Assembly (NCBI GenBank): GCA_910589675.1
Contig: CAJUTO010000003.1
Location: forward strand, 1 to 64,000
Reading direction: 5' to 3'
Length of the DNA stretch: 64,000 nt
Source of the DNA: an uncultured Lactobacillus sp.
GTDB taxonomy: Bacteria > Bacillota > Bacilli > Lactobacillales > Lactobacillaceae
In this document: positions 1 through 8,550 of the stretch, piece by piece
Layout: each line of letters begins with the position of its first letter
Position numbering within the stretch: the stretch's first letter is position 1
Position numbers and translations under genes: made by a program
Notes under the pieces: model-generated
The model's database searches: none
Told to the model about the DNA's origin: nothing
What the model saw: only the letters and a program-made list of their open reading frames with translations

Positions 1-214
1 TATTTTTCAAAAAGGGATATTCTTTCTTTAAGGGCTTAAGCAGATAGTTAAGCTTGAACTTGGTTAAGAAAGGCAAATCTTTGTTATTCTTATAGCGCTC
101 GTTCATCATATCGAGCATTCTGTTCCAGACAAAGCGGTCATTGCCAAACATTTGCCAAAGCTGGTTAACCTGAGTTTGATTGGGATAGAGTCTTAATTTT
201 ATTCCAGTTAGCAC
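1..214 (-). CDS. tnpB: IS200/IS605-type TnpB transposase (OrfB), N-terminal part only
   Basis: The minus strand starts with GTG at 214-212 behind a perfect AAAGGAGGGA ribosome site and stays open for 71 codons to the window edge. The peptide has the OrfB/TnpB helix-turn-helix start: a GIKLRLYPNQTQ stretch, then QLWQMFGNDRFVWNRML. TnpB is an RNA-guided DNA nuclease of IS200/IS605 and IS607 elements. Its RuvC and zinc-finger parts lie outside the window, so intactness cannot be judged. An ATG two bases upstream is in another frame and stops after two codons, which supports GTG. It differs clearly from the TnpB at 15.4 kb, so these are two different elements. Confidence 0.85.
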   Translation of the reverse strand, partial: MLTGIKLRLYPNQTQVNQLWQMFGNDRFVWNRMLDMMNERYKNNKDLPFLTKFKLNYLLKPLKKEYPFLKN

Positions 215-306
215 ATTTGTTCCCTCCTTTCTTTAAAAATTATAGCAAAGGAAAAGAAGGAAACATAGACTTTAAAAAGAAAGCGATGAAAAGAGCCGTT
301 TTCATC

Positions 307-326
307 ATGGGATTAAAATCCCGTGG
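307..326. repeat. Imperfect palindrome, probable IS200/IS605 end hairpin
   Basis: CATGGGATT and AATCCCGTG pair over nine positions (one G-T) around a two-base loop. It lies about 95 bp upstream of the tnpB start, where IS200/IS605 elements carry the subterminal hairpin used by TnpA. No tnpA is visible, so the element may depend on one elsewhere. The exact element end is not resolved. Confidence 0.45.
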
Positions 327-511
327 TTTCAACGGCAATTTATTCAATAACTATAAAAAAATTTTTGATTTTTATTCAACGATAATAATAATCCTTAATT
401 GGTTTTTGGTTGTGAAGTTAATTGTAAATATATTTCTAATAAAATTATATAAATATTGTTCTTTACTATCGGATAGGGATTCAAAAATAATTTAATGTAT
501 AAGCATAATGT

Positions 512-569
512 TATAATTTAAAGTGAAGCTTAACAGAGAAATAAGATAACAGTTGTGAAAGCGCATTAT
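512..569 (+). promoter_or_regulatory. cydABDC promoter region with cre-like (possibly Rex-like) operator
   Basis: A TATAAT lies at 512-517 with only a weak -35. Downstream, TGAAAGCGCATTAT (556-569) matches the CcpA cre consensus at about 12 of 14 positions. The same site begins TTGTGAA, a perfect left half of a Rex operator, but the right half is not recognisable. CcpA or Rex control of cyd is known in Gram-positive bacteria; which applies here is inference. A plain ribosome site (ATGGAGGCG) precedes cydA. Confidence 0.45.
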
Positions 570-677
570 TTAAGGTATTGCAACATTTCATAAGTAGCAG
601 TAGACTGGAAATAGGATTAAATAATGTACGTTATTATTAGAAGAAATTTCTAATGGTTTTCTCAATGGAGGCGTAAT

Positions 678-2105
678 ATGAATATTGTCGATTTGGCAAG
701 ATTTCAGTTTGCAATGACAACCATATTCCACTTTTTCTTTGTACCATTTTCTATTGGTACAGCGTTTGTCGTTGCAATCATGGAATCTATGTATGTAAAG
801 ACTGGGAATTCCCAGTACAAAAAAATGACAAAGTTTTGGGGCAATGTTTTCTTGCTTAGCTTTGCCGTGGGAGTAGTTACAGGAATAATTCAAGAATTCC
901 AATTTGGAATGAACTGGTCTGATTATTCAAGATTTATGGGAGATATTTTTGGAGCACCGCTTGCATTTGAAGCTTTGCTTGCTTTCTTTATTGAATCTAC
1001 CTTTATCGGACTTTGGATGTTTACCTGGAATAAAGTGGGGAAAGGTTTACATCTGTTCTTTATTTGGATGGTCTCATTTGGTACATTAGCTTCCGCGTTT
1101 TGGATTTTAACTGCTAATGCCTTTATGCAACACCCAGTAGGCTATTCAATTAAAGGTGGTCGTGCCGTAATGGTTAACTTCGGTGCGTTGATCACTAATC
1201 CACAATTAGGCTTTGAATATGGACACGTTATTTTTGGTGCTTTATTGACTGGCTCTACTATTTTTGCCGGTTTAGCTGCCTTTCAACTTCTTAAAAAGCG
1301 TACTATTTCAAAAGAAAGTAAGCAAATTTATCATAAAACAATGCGTTTAAGCTTTGTCTTGATGTTTATTTTCTCTATTTTAACTATTGGCTTAGGTGAC
1401 CTTCAAATGCAATATTTGGTTAAGGAACAACCTATGAAATTTGCAGCTACTGAAGCAGTTATGAAGACCACTGGCGAACGTGCACCATGGAGTGTAATTG
1501 CTTTTGTAAATCCAAAAACTCATGAAGTCAAAGGAAACATTGATATTCCTGATATGTTGAGTATTCTTTCTTACCACAAAACTACAGGTTCAGTTAAGGG
1601 TATGGAAGAAATCAATAAGGAAATGGAAAAGAAGTACGGCACTAGAATTGCTGGTCACAAGATGAATTACTATGTTCCAGTTAATACTTTATTCTGGAGC
1701 TTCCGTTTTATGGCTGGATTCGGCACACTTCTAGCTCTTGTTTCAATTGTTGGTTTAATTATGACTCGCAAAGGTCATGAAACCTTGTATAAGCATCGTT
1801 GGTGTCTATGGGTGGTTGCTATTCTGACATTTGCACCATTTATTATGAACACTTGTGGTTGGATGATTACTGAATTTGGTAGACAGCCATGGACTGTGTA
1901 TGGGGTATTTACAACCGCTCAAAGTGTATCGCCAAATGTTTCGGTAGCATCCCTACTCACATCCAACATTGTCTACTTCTGCTTGTTTACAATATTAGCG
2001 ATTATCATGATTGCTTTAGTGGTTCGCTACTTGCGTAAGGATCCTGATGATATTGAAAATCAAGAACCTAAATTAGTAGATCCATTTGCAAAGGGGGCCT
2101 TCTAA
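678..2105 (+). CDS. cydA: Cytochrome bd oxidase subunit I
   Basis: A 475-residue polytopic membrane protein that, with CydB, oxidises quinol and reduces O2 to water. Visible ligands: His18 in the first helix (E. coli His19, high-spin heme), Glu98 and Glu106 in FEALLAFFIES (E. coli Glu99/Glu107) and His183 in EYGHVIFG (E. coli His186). A GRQPWTVYG motif follows near the C terminus. The Q loop is short, as in other Firmicutes. The gene abuts cydB and begins a four-gene cyd operon. Lactobacilli generally need external heme, and often quinone, for this enzyme to work. Confidence 0.97.
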   Translation: MNIVDLARFQFAMTTIFHFFFVPFSIGTAFVVAIMESMYVKTGNSQYKKMTKFWGNVFLLSFAVGVVTGIIQEFQFGMNWSDYSRFMGDIFGAPLAFEALLAFFIESTFIGLWMFTWNKVGKGLHLFFIWMVSFGTLASAFWILTANAFMQHPVGYSIKGGRAVMVNFGALITNPQLGFEYGHVIFGALLTGSTIFAGLAAFQLLKKRTISKESKQIYHKTMRLSFVLMFIFSILTIGLGDLQMQYLVKEQPMKFAATEAVMKTTGERAPWSVIAFVNPKTHEVKGNIDIPDMLSILSYHKTTGSVKGMEEINKEMEKKYGTRIAGHKMNYYVPVNTLFWSFRFMAGFGTLLALVSIVGLIMTRKGHETLYKHRWCLWVVAILTFAPFIMNTCGWMITEFGRQPWTVYGVFTTAQSVSPNVSVASLLTSNIVYFCLFTILAIIMIALVVRYLRKDPDDIENQEPKLVDPFAKGAF

Positions 2106-3122
2106 ATGTCATTCTTACAGATACTTTGGTTTGGTTTGATCGGCGTTTTATTCGCAGGCTTTTTCTTCCTTGATGGCTTTGACTATGGGGTAGGAATGGC
2201 TGTTGAGACGCTGGCTTATAATGAAAAAGAAAAAAGCCAAGTTATTGAAACAATCGGTCCTGTTTGGGATGGAAATGAAGTTTGGCTAATTACTGCCGGA
2301 GGTGCGATGTTTGCATCGTTCCCATATTGGTATGCTACTTTATTTTCTGGATATTATTTAATTCTGTTGTTGATCTTATTTGGTTTGATCATTCGTGGGG
2401 TATCATTTGAGTTCCGTGCTCAAAGTCCTGAATATCGCAAGCCTTTCTGGGATGCAATGCTTGCCCTTGGAAGTTTAATTGCTGTTTTCTTCTTGGGAGT
2501 TATGTTTATCTCAATGATTAAAGGAATGCCTATTGATGCAAATGGTAATATGAAAGCCCAATTCTTTGATTACTTTAATTGGTTCTCAATCGTAGGTGGG
2601 ATTGCCTTAGTTCTTCTCACTTATTTGCACGGCTTGAACTATATTACTTTAAAAACTAAAGGCCCTATTTCTGATCGTGCCAGAAACTATGCCCAAGCTT
2701 TATATTGGGTACTTTATGTTGGTGAAGTGATTTTCGCATTACTTCTTTTATTCCAAACCGACTTTTTGAGAGTTCATCCAATCTTAACTTGGGTATGCCT
2801 AGTTTTGATTGTGGGCTTCTCAGTTGCAGCTCATGTTTGCACCTTTAGTGATAAGCAAGGATTGGCCTTTACTTTTAGTGGACTTACCTTAGTTTCATTA
2901 GTTGCATTGATCTTTTGTGGATTATTCCCAAGAGTCATGATTTCATCAATTAGCAGTAGTTATGACTTGATGATTCAGAGTGCATCATCATCAAACTACA
3001 CATTAGTAATCATGACTATTGCAACAGTTATTTTGGTACCATGTATTTTAGCTTATACCATTTGGGCATATTGGATTTTCCGTAAGAGAATTGAAATGCC
3101 TAGAGTAGGGGACGGATATTAA
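2106..3122 (+). CDS. cydB: Cytochrome bd oxidase subunit II
   Basis: A 338-residue membrane protein, typical CydB length, starting directly after the cydA stop. The N terminus has the family pattern GVLFAGFFFLDGFDYGVGM and the GPVWDGNEVWLITAGGAMFASFP signature split over helices 1-3. About eight or nine hydrophobic segments are visible. CydB pairs with CydA in the membrane oxidase. Its last base overlaps the cydD start (TAATG), which indicates translational coupling. Confidence 0.97.
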   Translation: MSFLQILWFGLIGVLFAGFFFLDGFDYGVGMAVETLAYNEKEKSQVIETIGPVWDGNEVWLITAGGAMFASFPYWYATLFSGYYLILLLILFGLIIRGVSFEFRAQSPEYRKPFWDAMLALGSLIAVFFLGVMFISMIKGMPIDANGNMKAQFFDYFNWFSIVGGIALVLLTYLHGLNYITLKTKGPISDRARNYAQALYWVLYVGEVIFALLLLFQTDFLRVHPILTWVCLVLIVGFSVAAHVCTFSDKQGLAFTFSGLTLVSLVALIFCGLFPRVMISSISSSYDLMIQSASSSNYTLVIMTIATVILVPCILAYTIWAYWIFRKRIEMPRVGDGY

Positions 3123-4840
3123 TGATTGATCGACATCTATTTCAACTTGCAGGTGCTAATTCAATCGCAAAAAGACTTGCAGTACTTGAGGTTCTGCAAG
3201 CCTTTTTCATTATTGGACAAGCTGTGGCGTTAAGTATAGTTTTAACCCAGCTATGGCAAGGAAAAAATTTAAATATTGAAATGCTTTTAGTCTTTATTGT
3301 TTGTTTTAGCTTTAGACAAATAATTAATTGGCTAAATGAAAAAATACTAGATCATTATTCAAGTAGAGTAAGTGAAGAATTACGAAAAAAGCTTTTACAG
3401 AAAGTCTTTGTAGAAGGACAGGCTTTAATTCAAAAACAGGGGACCGGTAGTTTGATTACGATGGCCCTTGATGGGATTGATGAAGTAAGACAATACATCA
3501 AGTTAGTTTTCAGTAAAGTTTTAACAATGATGATTGTGCCAATTTTTATTTTTATAGCCATGCTATTTTTGAATTGGCCATCAGCTCTAATTTTGCTTGC
3601 AATGTATCCCTTGATTGTTTTGTTCATGATTATTCTTGGCCATGCGGCTCAAGATAAGGCAATTAAGCAATTTGGTAATTTTCAAAAGTTATCTAACAAT
3701 TTCATTGATTCTTTGCGTGGCATTGATACATTGAAGTATTTAGGATTAAGTAAACGTTACTCTAAGAGTATTTTTAGGTTAAGTGAACGTTTTAGACATC
3801 GAACTATGGCAGTTTTAAAAGTAGCAATGCTGTCAACTTTTGCCTTGGATTTTTTCACTACTTTATCGATTGCCGTAATTGCGGTTTATTTGGGATTTGG
3901 GCTCATGAATGGCAAGGTTAGTTTATTTCCGGCTTTAGGAATCTTGATCTTGGCTCCTGAATTTTTCTTACCAATCAGAAATTTTGCAGGTGATTTTCAC
4001 GCAACCTTAAATGGGAAAAATGCCTTTAAGAGGATAAATGAGTTGATTAAATCACCTAAAGAACCTGTGGCTCAGATTAGGCTTCATACTTGGCAAAAAG
4101 ATGATGAACTTCAAGCCAAAAATATTTGTTTTGATTATGAAAAAGGTGCTGAAATTGGATCAATTAATGTCAAAATAAAGGGCTATGAAAAAGTCGGCAT
4201 TATTGGGATGAGTGGCTCTGGTAAAACTTCTCTGATTAATCTCTTAAGTGGATTTTTAACACCATCGGATGGTGAGTTTAAAATCCAGAATCATGAAACT
4301 AAGACCTTGAATATTCCCGATTGGCATCAACAACTCATCTATATTCCTCAACAGCCCTATGTTTTTACCACGACTTTGAGGAAAAATATTGCCTTTTACA
4401 CTCCAGATGCCAGTGATGAAGAAATTAAAGAAGCGATCCATGTAATGGGGCTGGATGATTTATTAGCTGAATTACCTAAAGGTCTAGATACAGTGATTGG
4501 TCAAGGTAAGCGTGTCTTGTCAGGCGGCCAAGCGCAGCGGATTGCTTTAGCACGAGCATTTTTGGATAAAAAAAGACGAGTCATGATTTTTGATGAACCA
4601 ACTGCTCACTTAGATATTGAAACGGAAATTGATCTAAAGAAGCGGATGATTCCGTTAATGGAAAATCGACTGGTTTTGTTTGCCACTCATAGACTGCATT
4701 GGATTAAGAAGATGGATTATATTTTGGTAATGAATCATGGTCAGCTTGTTGAGCAAGGAACTTATAGCGAATTAACCAAGAAAAATGGCTACTTTACAAG
4801 TTTGATGAAACAAATGAGAGGTGAAGAGGATGCTGAATAA
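3122..4840 (+). CDS. cydD: Thiol reductant ABC exporter subunit CydD
   Basis: A 572-residue ABC half-transporter needed for cytochrome bd assembly; the CydDC heterodimer moves cysteine/glutathione-type thiols out and is linked to heme handling. Six N-terminal membrane segments (roughly residues 15-290) are followed by an ATPase domain with Walker A GMSGSGKTS, a Q loop at YIPQQPY, signature LSGGQAQR, Walker B VMIFDEPTAHLD and a switch His in ATHRL. The start overlaps cydB by one base. Some Bacillus annotations swap the CydC and CydD names; position and length fit the protein usually called CydD in lactobacilli. Confidence 0.93.
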   Translation: MIDRHLFQLAGANSIAKRLAVLEVLQAFFIIGQAVALSIVLTQLWQGKNLNIEMLLVFIVCFSFRQIINWLNEKILDHYSSRVSEELRKKLLQKVFVEGQALIQKQGTGSLITMALDGIDEVRQYIKLVFSKVLTMMIVPIFIFIAMLFLNWPSALILLAMYPLIVLFMIILGHAAQDKAIKQFGNFQKLSNNFIDSLRGIDTLKYLGLSKRYSKSIFRLSERFRHRTMAVLKVAMLSTFALDFFTTLSIAVIAVYLGFGLMNGKVSLFPALGILILAPEFFLPIRNFAGDFHATLNGKNAFKRINELIKSPKEPVAQIRLHTWQKDDELQAKNICFDYEKGAEIGSINVKIKGYEKVGIIGMSGSGKTSLINLLSGFLTPSDGEFKIQNHETKTLNIPDWHQQLIYIPQQPYVFTTTLRKNIAFYTPDASDEEIKEAIHVMGLDDLLAELPKGLDTVIGQGKRVLSGGQAQRIALARAFLDKKRRVMIFDEPTAHLDIETEIDLKKRMIPLMENRLVLFATHRLHWIKKMDYILVMNHGQLVEQGTYSELTKKNGYFTSLMKQMRGEEDAE

Positions 4841-6575
4841 AATTCCAATTTTGCGATCTCTAAAAAATGATCATTGGGTAAAGCCATTTTTAAAACGCTA
4901 TAAAAAGACTTTGATTTTGGCCATTTTTTTAGGAATTTTGACCTTTGTTTGTGGAGCCGGATTGATGTTTTGCGCTGGCTATTTAATTAGTAAAGCTGCA
5001 ACAATGCCAGAAAATATTTTATTGATCTATGTTCCAATTGTATTAACTAGAGCGTTTGGAATTGCGCGTCCGGCAGTTCGTTATGTTGAAAGACTTGTAA
5101 GTCATAATTGGGTTTTGAAAATGACATCCAGTTTTCGAAAAAAACTCTATGATTCATTGGAAGTAGATGCGGTATTTTTCAATAGTAAATATCAATTAGG
5201 TGATATTTTGGGACTTTTGGCAGATGATGTAAGTCATATTCAAAATTTATATCTGCGGTCTATTTTCCCCATGTTTGTTGCGTGGGGGCTTTATGCCTTA
5301 ATTGTAGTGGGATTAGGAATCTTATCACCTTTAATGGGACTATGGATGTTAATCTTATTTGGTTTAATGATTTTTGCTATTCCCTATTGGTCTGTAATTA
5401 TTAATGGTGCACGTCAAGCTTATGAAAAAGAAGTTCAAGATAAAATCTATGTAGATTTAACCGACAATGTGATGGGGGTTAATGATTGGATTTTATCAGG
5501 TCGCAATAAAGAATACTTGCGTTTACATGTGGACAGTGAAAAAGAATGGCTCAAAGTTCATCAAAAAATGAGAAAGTTTGAACGAATGCGCGACTTTCTT
5601 TTGCAGATGCTATTTCTTTTAATTGTAGTGAGTTTAATTGTTTGGGCTGGAGCTAAATTTGGTGGTCACTATAGTTCAGCTACTAATTGGATTGCTGCTT
5701 TTGTTTTAGCAGTTTTTCCAATGGTAGACGCTTTTGTTCAACTTCCAAGTGCAGCTCAAGAAACTAATATCTATCAAAAGTCTTTGGTTCGTTTAAATAA
5801 ACTTCCCCAACCTAAAAAAGAAGTTAAGTCCATAGATCTGAAAAAGCCATATGAATTAACTTTGTCTAATGTTCATTACACTTATCCTGGAACTAAAAAA
5901 GAAATTTTAAAAGGAATTAATTTAACTATTAAGCCAGCAGAAAGACTGGCAATTCTTGGTAGAAGTGGCTCGGGTAAAAGTACTCTTGCCTCTCTAATTA
6001 GGGGTGACCGAAAGCCAACTAGTGGTTCGATAAAGTTGAATGGAGTTGATACTGATAAATTTGGAGATCAAATTACTAAATACATTAGTATCATTAATCA
6101 AACGCCGTATCTCTTTAATACCACAATTGCTAATAATCTCCGTTTAGGAAACGAAGATGCAAGTGAAGAACAACTATGGCAAGTATTAAGACGAGTAGGA
6201 TTGAGCGAAATGGTTCAAGAATTACCTGAGGGCTTAGAAACTAAGGTAGATGAAGCTGGTCTTCGCTTTTCAGGTGGAGAACGTCATCGCTTGGCATTAG
6301 CGCGAATTTTATTGCGTGATACTCCCATTGTGCTTCTTGATGAACCAACTGTAGGTCTTGATCCAATTACAGAACAGGCTGTCATTAATACCTTTATTAA
6401 GCAGTTAAAAGGTAAAACTCTGATTTGGATTACCCACCACCTGCAGGGAATCGATAAAATGAATCAGGTGATTTTCATTGAAGATGGTAAATTGACCATG
6501 GAAGGAACTCCGCAAGAGTTGTGGGAGACAGAACCCCGTTTTCGTGAATTAAAAAAGGCCGATCAGGGCCTTTAA
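4830..6575 (+). CDS. cydC: Thiol reductant ABC exporter subunit CydC
   Basis: Second half of the CydDC exporter, about 581 residues. It has six N-terminal membrane segments and a nucleotide-binding domain with Walker A GRSGSGKST, signature FSGGERHR, Walker B IVLLDEPTVGLD and H-loop WITHH. A GTG three codons upstream (4821) is in frame, but the ATG at 4830 sits at better distance from GAGAGGTGAAG, so 4830 is preferred. The reading frame overlaps the end of cydD by 11 bases. Its stop overlaps the stop of the convergent prenyl synthase gene within a terminator hairpin. Confidence 0.93.
   Translation: MLNKIPILRSLKNDHWVKPFLKRYKKTLILAIFLGILTFVCGAGLMFCAGYLISKAATMPENILLIYVPIVLTRAFGIARPAVRYVERLVSHNWVLKMTSSFRKKLYDSLEVDAVFFNSKYQLGDILGLLADDVSHIQNLYLRSIFPMFVAWGLYALIVVGLGILSPLMGLWMLILFGLMIFAIPYWSVIINGARQAYEKEVQDKIYVDLTDNVMGVNDWILSGRNKEYLRLHVDSEKEWLKVHQKMRKFERMRDFLLQMLFLLIVVSLIVWAGAKFGGHYSSATNWIAAFVLAVFPMVDAFVQLPSAAQETNIYQKSLVRLNKLPQPKKEVKSIDLKKPYELTLSNVHYTYPGTKKEILKGINLTIKPAERLAILGRSGSGKSTLASLIRGDRKPTSGSIKLNGVDTDKFGDQITKYISIINQTPYLFNTTIANNLRLGNEDASEEQLWQVLRRVGLSEMVQELPEGLETKVDEAGLRFSGGERHRLALARILLRDTPIVLLDEPTVGLDPITEQAVINTFIKQLKGKTLIWITHHLQGIDKMNQVIFIEDGKLTMEGTPQELWETEPRFRELKKADQGL
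6554..6573. terminator. Convergent terminator between cydC and prenyl synthase
   Basis: AAAGGCC and GGCCTTT form a perfect seven-base stem round GATCAG, overlapping the last codons of both convergent genes. The A-run before and short T-run after make it usable on either strand. Confidence 0.6.
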
Positions 6576-7564
6576 AGTGTTCTAGATAATAATTCCTGTG
6601 ACATTTTTTTAAGCAGTTTAACAGCCTTATTTGAGGGCAACTCCTTTAAGTTGTTAACCGCTTTTTGAGAAAATTGCTCTGCAATCGCGCGACTTTCTTC
6701 AATGGTGTTGCTCGATAAAATTATTTCTTGAATTTGATCAATATCTTCAAGAGTCATTTCACGCTTTTTAGCTAAAATTGGGTCAAGTCTTAAGCGCAAA
6801 TTGTCATGACTTAAGGCCAGGAGAATGGGTAGTGAATAAACTCCCGTTGCTAAGTCTTCTAGCGTAGGTTTGTTTAATTTTTTGCCACCAGCATAATCTA
6901 AAATGTCATCAATCATTTGGAAAGCAATTCCTAGATTTTGGCCAAAGTCAGCCATTAATTGTACCTGATCAAAATCGCCGCCAGCAAAATGAGCTCCTTC
7001 TTCACTGGCTAGACTAAATAAAGCGGCAGTTTTACCCTTGATGTCTTTTAGATAATCATCAAAACTTTGATTAATGTTAAAACGCTGGCCCATCTGCCCC
7101 AATTCACCATTTAAAATTCGACGCATAGTTTGTGCATTTTTAACTAAAAATTCATGTTCATCAATGGTTTCAAGCATCAGATCAAAGAAATTAGTAAATA
7201 GTAAATCACCTGCATACACGGCTACGTCTTTACCAAATCGAGCTTGGATGCTAATATTGCCATGTCTTTTATCAGAATCATCAATAACATCATCATGAAT
7301 TAAAGTAGCCATATGTAAAATTTCAATCGAAGTAGCTAATTTAATTATTTTAGGAGAATTGGCTAATTCCTTTTTTCCACAGCTTCTAGCGGATAAAATT
7401 AAAATTGTAGGACGCAGATATTTTCCGCCACTGTTTGCCATTGTTAGCAAGGCTGATTGAAGACTAGGAATGGGAGCCTTGATTGTTTTTAATAAGTAAT
7501 CGTTAACTTGGGATAACTGTGAACTAATCAATGGATAAGATTGCCAAGGTTTATAATTATTCAT
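6572..7564 (-). CDS. Trans-polyprenyl diphosphate synthase (heptaprenyl/solanesyl type)
   Basis: A 330-residue isoprenyl diphosphate synthase that condenses isopentenyl diphosphate onto an allylic primer to make a long quinone side chain. It has GGKYLRP near residue 47, the first Asp-rich motif HDDVIDDSDKR at about 90-100 and the second in FQMIDDILDY near 218. It stands convergent to cydC and divergent from the menA-like gene, so it most likely supplies the tail for that prenyltransferase. Product chain length cannot be read from the sequence. A housekeeping farnesyl/geranylgeranyl synthase is less likely, given the neighbours. Confidence 0.88.
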   Translation of the reverse strand: MNNYKPWQSYPLISSQLSQVNDYLLKTIKAPIPSLQSALLTMANSGGKYLRPTILILSARSCGKKELANSPKIIKLATSIEILHMATLIHDDVIDDSDKRHGNISIQARFGKDVAVYAGDLLFTNFFDLMLETIDEHEFLVKNAQTMRRILNGELGQMGQRFNINQSFDDYLKDIKGKTAALFSLASEEGAHFAGGDFDQVQLMADFGQNLGIAFQMIDDILDYAGGKKLNKPTLEDLATGVYSLPILLALSHDNLRLRLDPILAKKREMTLEDIDQIQEIILSSNTIEESRAIAEQFSQKAVNNLKELPSNKAVKLLKKMSQELLSRTL

Positions 7565-7614
7565 GATGAAATTTCCTTAATTGTTGTAAATACTCAAAAT
7601 TATGTTTTGAGAGG

Positions 7615-8529
7615 ATGTGTTGTGGATCGATGTCATTAAATGTATTTTTGGAACTTGTTGAAATAAAAGCTAAAACAGCGAGTGTAGCCCCTTTTTTGTT
7701 AGGGATGTGCTTTAGTGCATATTATTATCATCACCTAAATTGGACTTTAGCGTTGGTATTCTTTGTAGCAATGTTTTTGTTCAATATGGTGGTTGATATG
7801 CTTGATAACTACAGTGATTATTATCATGCCGATAATAAAGCTTACCAACAAAGTACTAACATTATCGGGAGAGAAAACATTTCCCCAAAACTTGTTTTGG
7901 GTTTGATGATTAGCTTTACCCTTATTTCAGCTTTATTAGGAATCTGGTTAGTTATCCAAGCAGGATTGCCAGTACTGTGGATGGGAATATTCTGTTTTGC
8001 AATTGGATATTTGTATTCCTCTGGTCCCAAACCAATTTCAGGATTGCCCCTAGGAGAATTTGCCTCAGGTTTTACAATGGGTTTTATGATTGTGCTTTTG
8101 AGCGTTTATCTAAATACCTATCAAGTCTTTTCTTGGAGCTGGCTAAGCCTAGGCCGGGTATTTTTATTAGCTTTAGCTGATGAATTATGGATTTCTAATT
8201 TGATGCTAGCTAATAATTTATGTGATGCAGAAGAGGATGAATCCAATCACAGAACAACGATTATTCACTTTATTGGTAAAAAAGCTGGTTTAGTTGCTTT
8301 TAGTGTAAAAAATGTGTTGGCATTTTTAGTTATTATACTATTGCCATTTATTAATATTGCCCCTAAAACAGTGTGGCTAACAGTCTTTATTGTACCTTTC
8401 GTTTATAAGCAGAACAAGCTACTAATTCAAAAGCAAGTAAAAAAGGAAACATTTATTACGGCTGTTAAAACATTGCTAGTTGGGTCAATGACTTTTTTAA
8501 TTACGTATTTCATTGGAATTTTAATCTAG
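7615..8529 (+). CDS. menA: 1,4-dihydroxy-2-naphthoate polyprenyltransferase (UbiA family)
   Basis: An integral membrane prenyltransferase of about 304 residues with eight or nine hydrophobic segments. The first Asp-rich motif is NMVVDMLDNYSDYY and the second is NNLCDAEEDESNHR, both typical of MenA. It joins a polyprenyl chain to 1,4-dihydroxy-2-naphthoate, giving demethylmenaquinone. No other men gene is in the window; lactobacilli with this arrangement may scavenge the naphthoate from other bacteria (established for some lactic acid bacteria, inferred here). The start is uncertain: ATG 7615 sits too close to GAGAGG, and ATG 7630 is an alternative. Confidence 0.85.
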   Translation: MCCGSMSLNVFLELVEIKAKTASVAPFLLGMCFSAYYYHHLNWTLALVFFVAMFLFNMVVDMLDNYSDYYHADNKAYQQSTNIIGRENISPKLVLGLMISFTLISALLGIWLVIQAGLPVLWMGIFCFAIGYLYSSGPKPISGLPLGEFASGFTMGFMIVLLSVYLNTYQVFSWSWLSLGRVFLLALADELWISNLMLANNLCDAEEDESNHRTTIIHFIGKKAGLVAFSVKNVLAFLVIILLPFINIAPKTVWLTVFIVPFVYKQNKLLIQKQVKKETFITAVKTLLVGSMTFLITYFIGILI

Positions 8530-8550
8530 AGTAGAAATGGAGGATTAAAT

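Larger units (their letters stand above)
215..677. other. Gene-free stretch: IS end hairpin and cyd leader
   Basis: No convincing gene is seen in these 460 bases. A 92-codon open frame on the plus strand (217-495) has no ribosome site and is rich in Phe, Ile, Lys and Asn, as expected of random A+T-rich DNA. The stretch holds a subterminal hairpin beside tnpB and the promoter region of cydA. Confidence 0.7.

Noticed and set aside
217..495. 92-codon plus-strand ORF after tnpB
   Set aside because: No ribosome site, random A+T-rich composition, overlaps the IS end hairpin.
588..902. Minus-strand ORF over the cydA start
   Set aside because: Shadow of cydA and its leader; no ribosome site and no family pattern.
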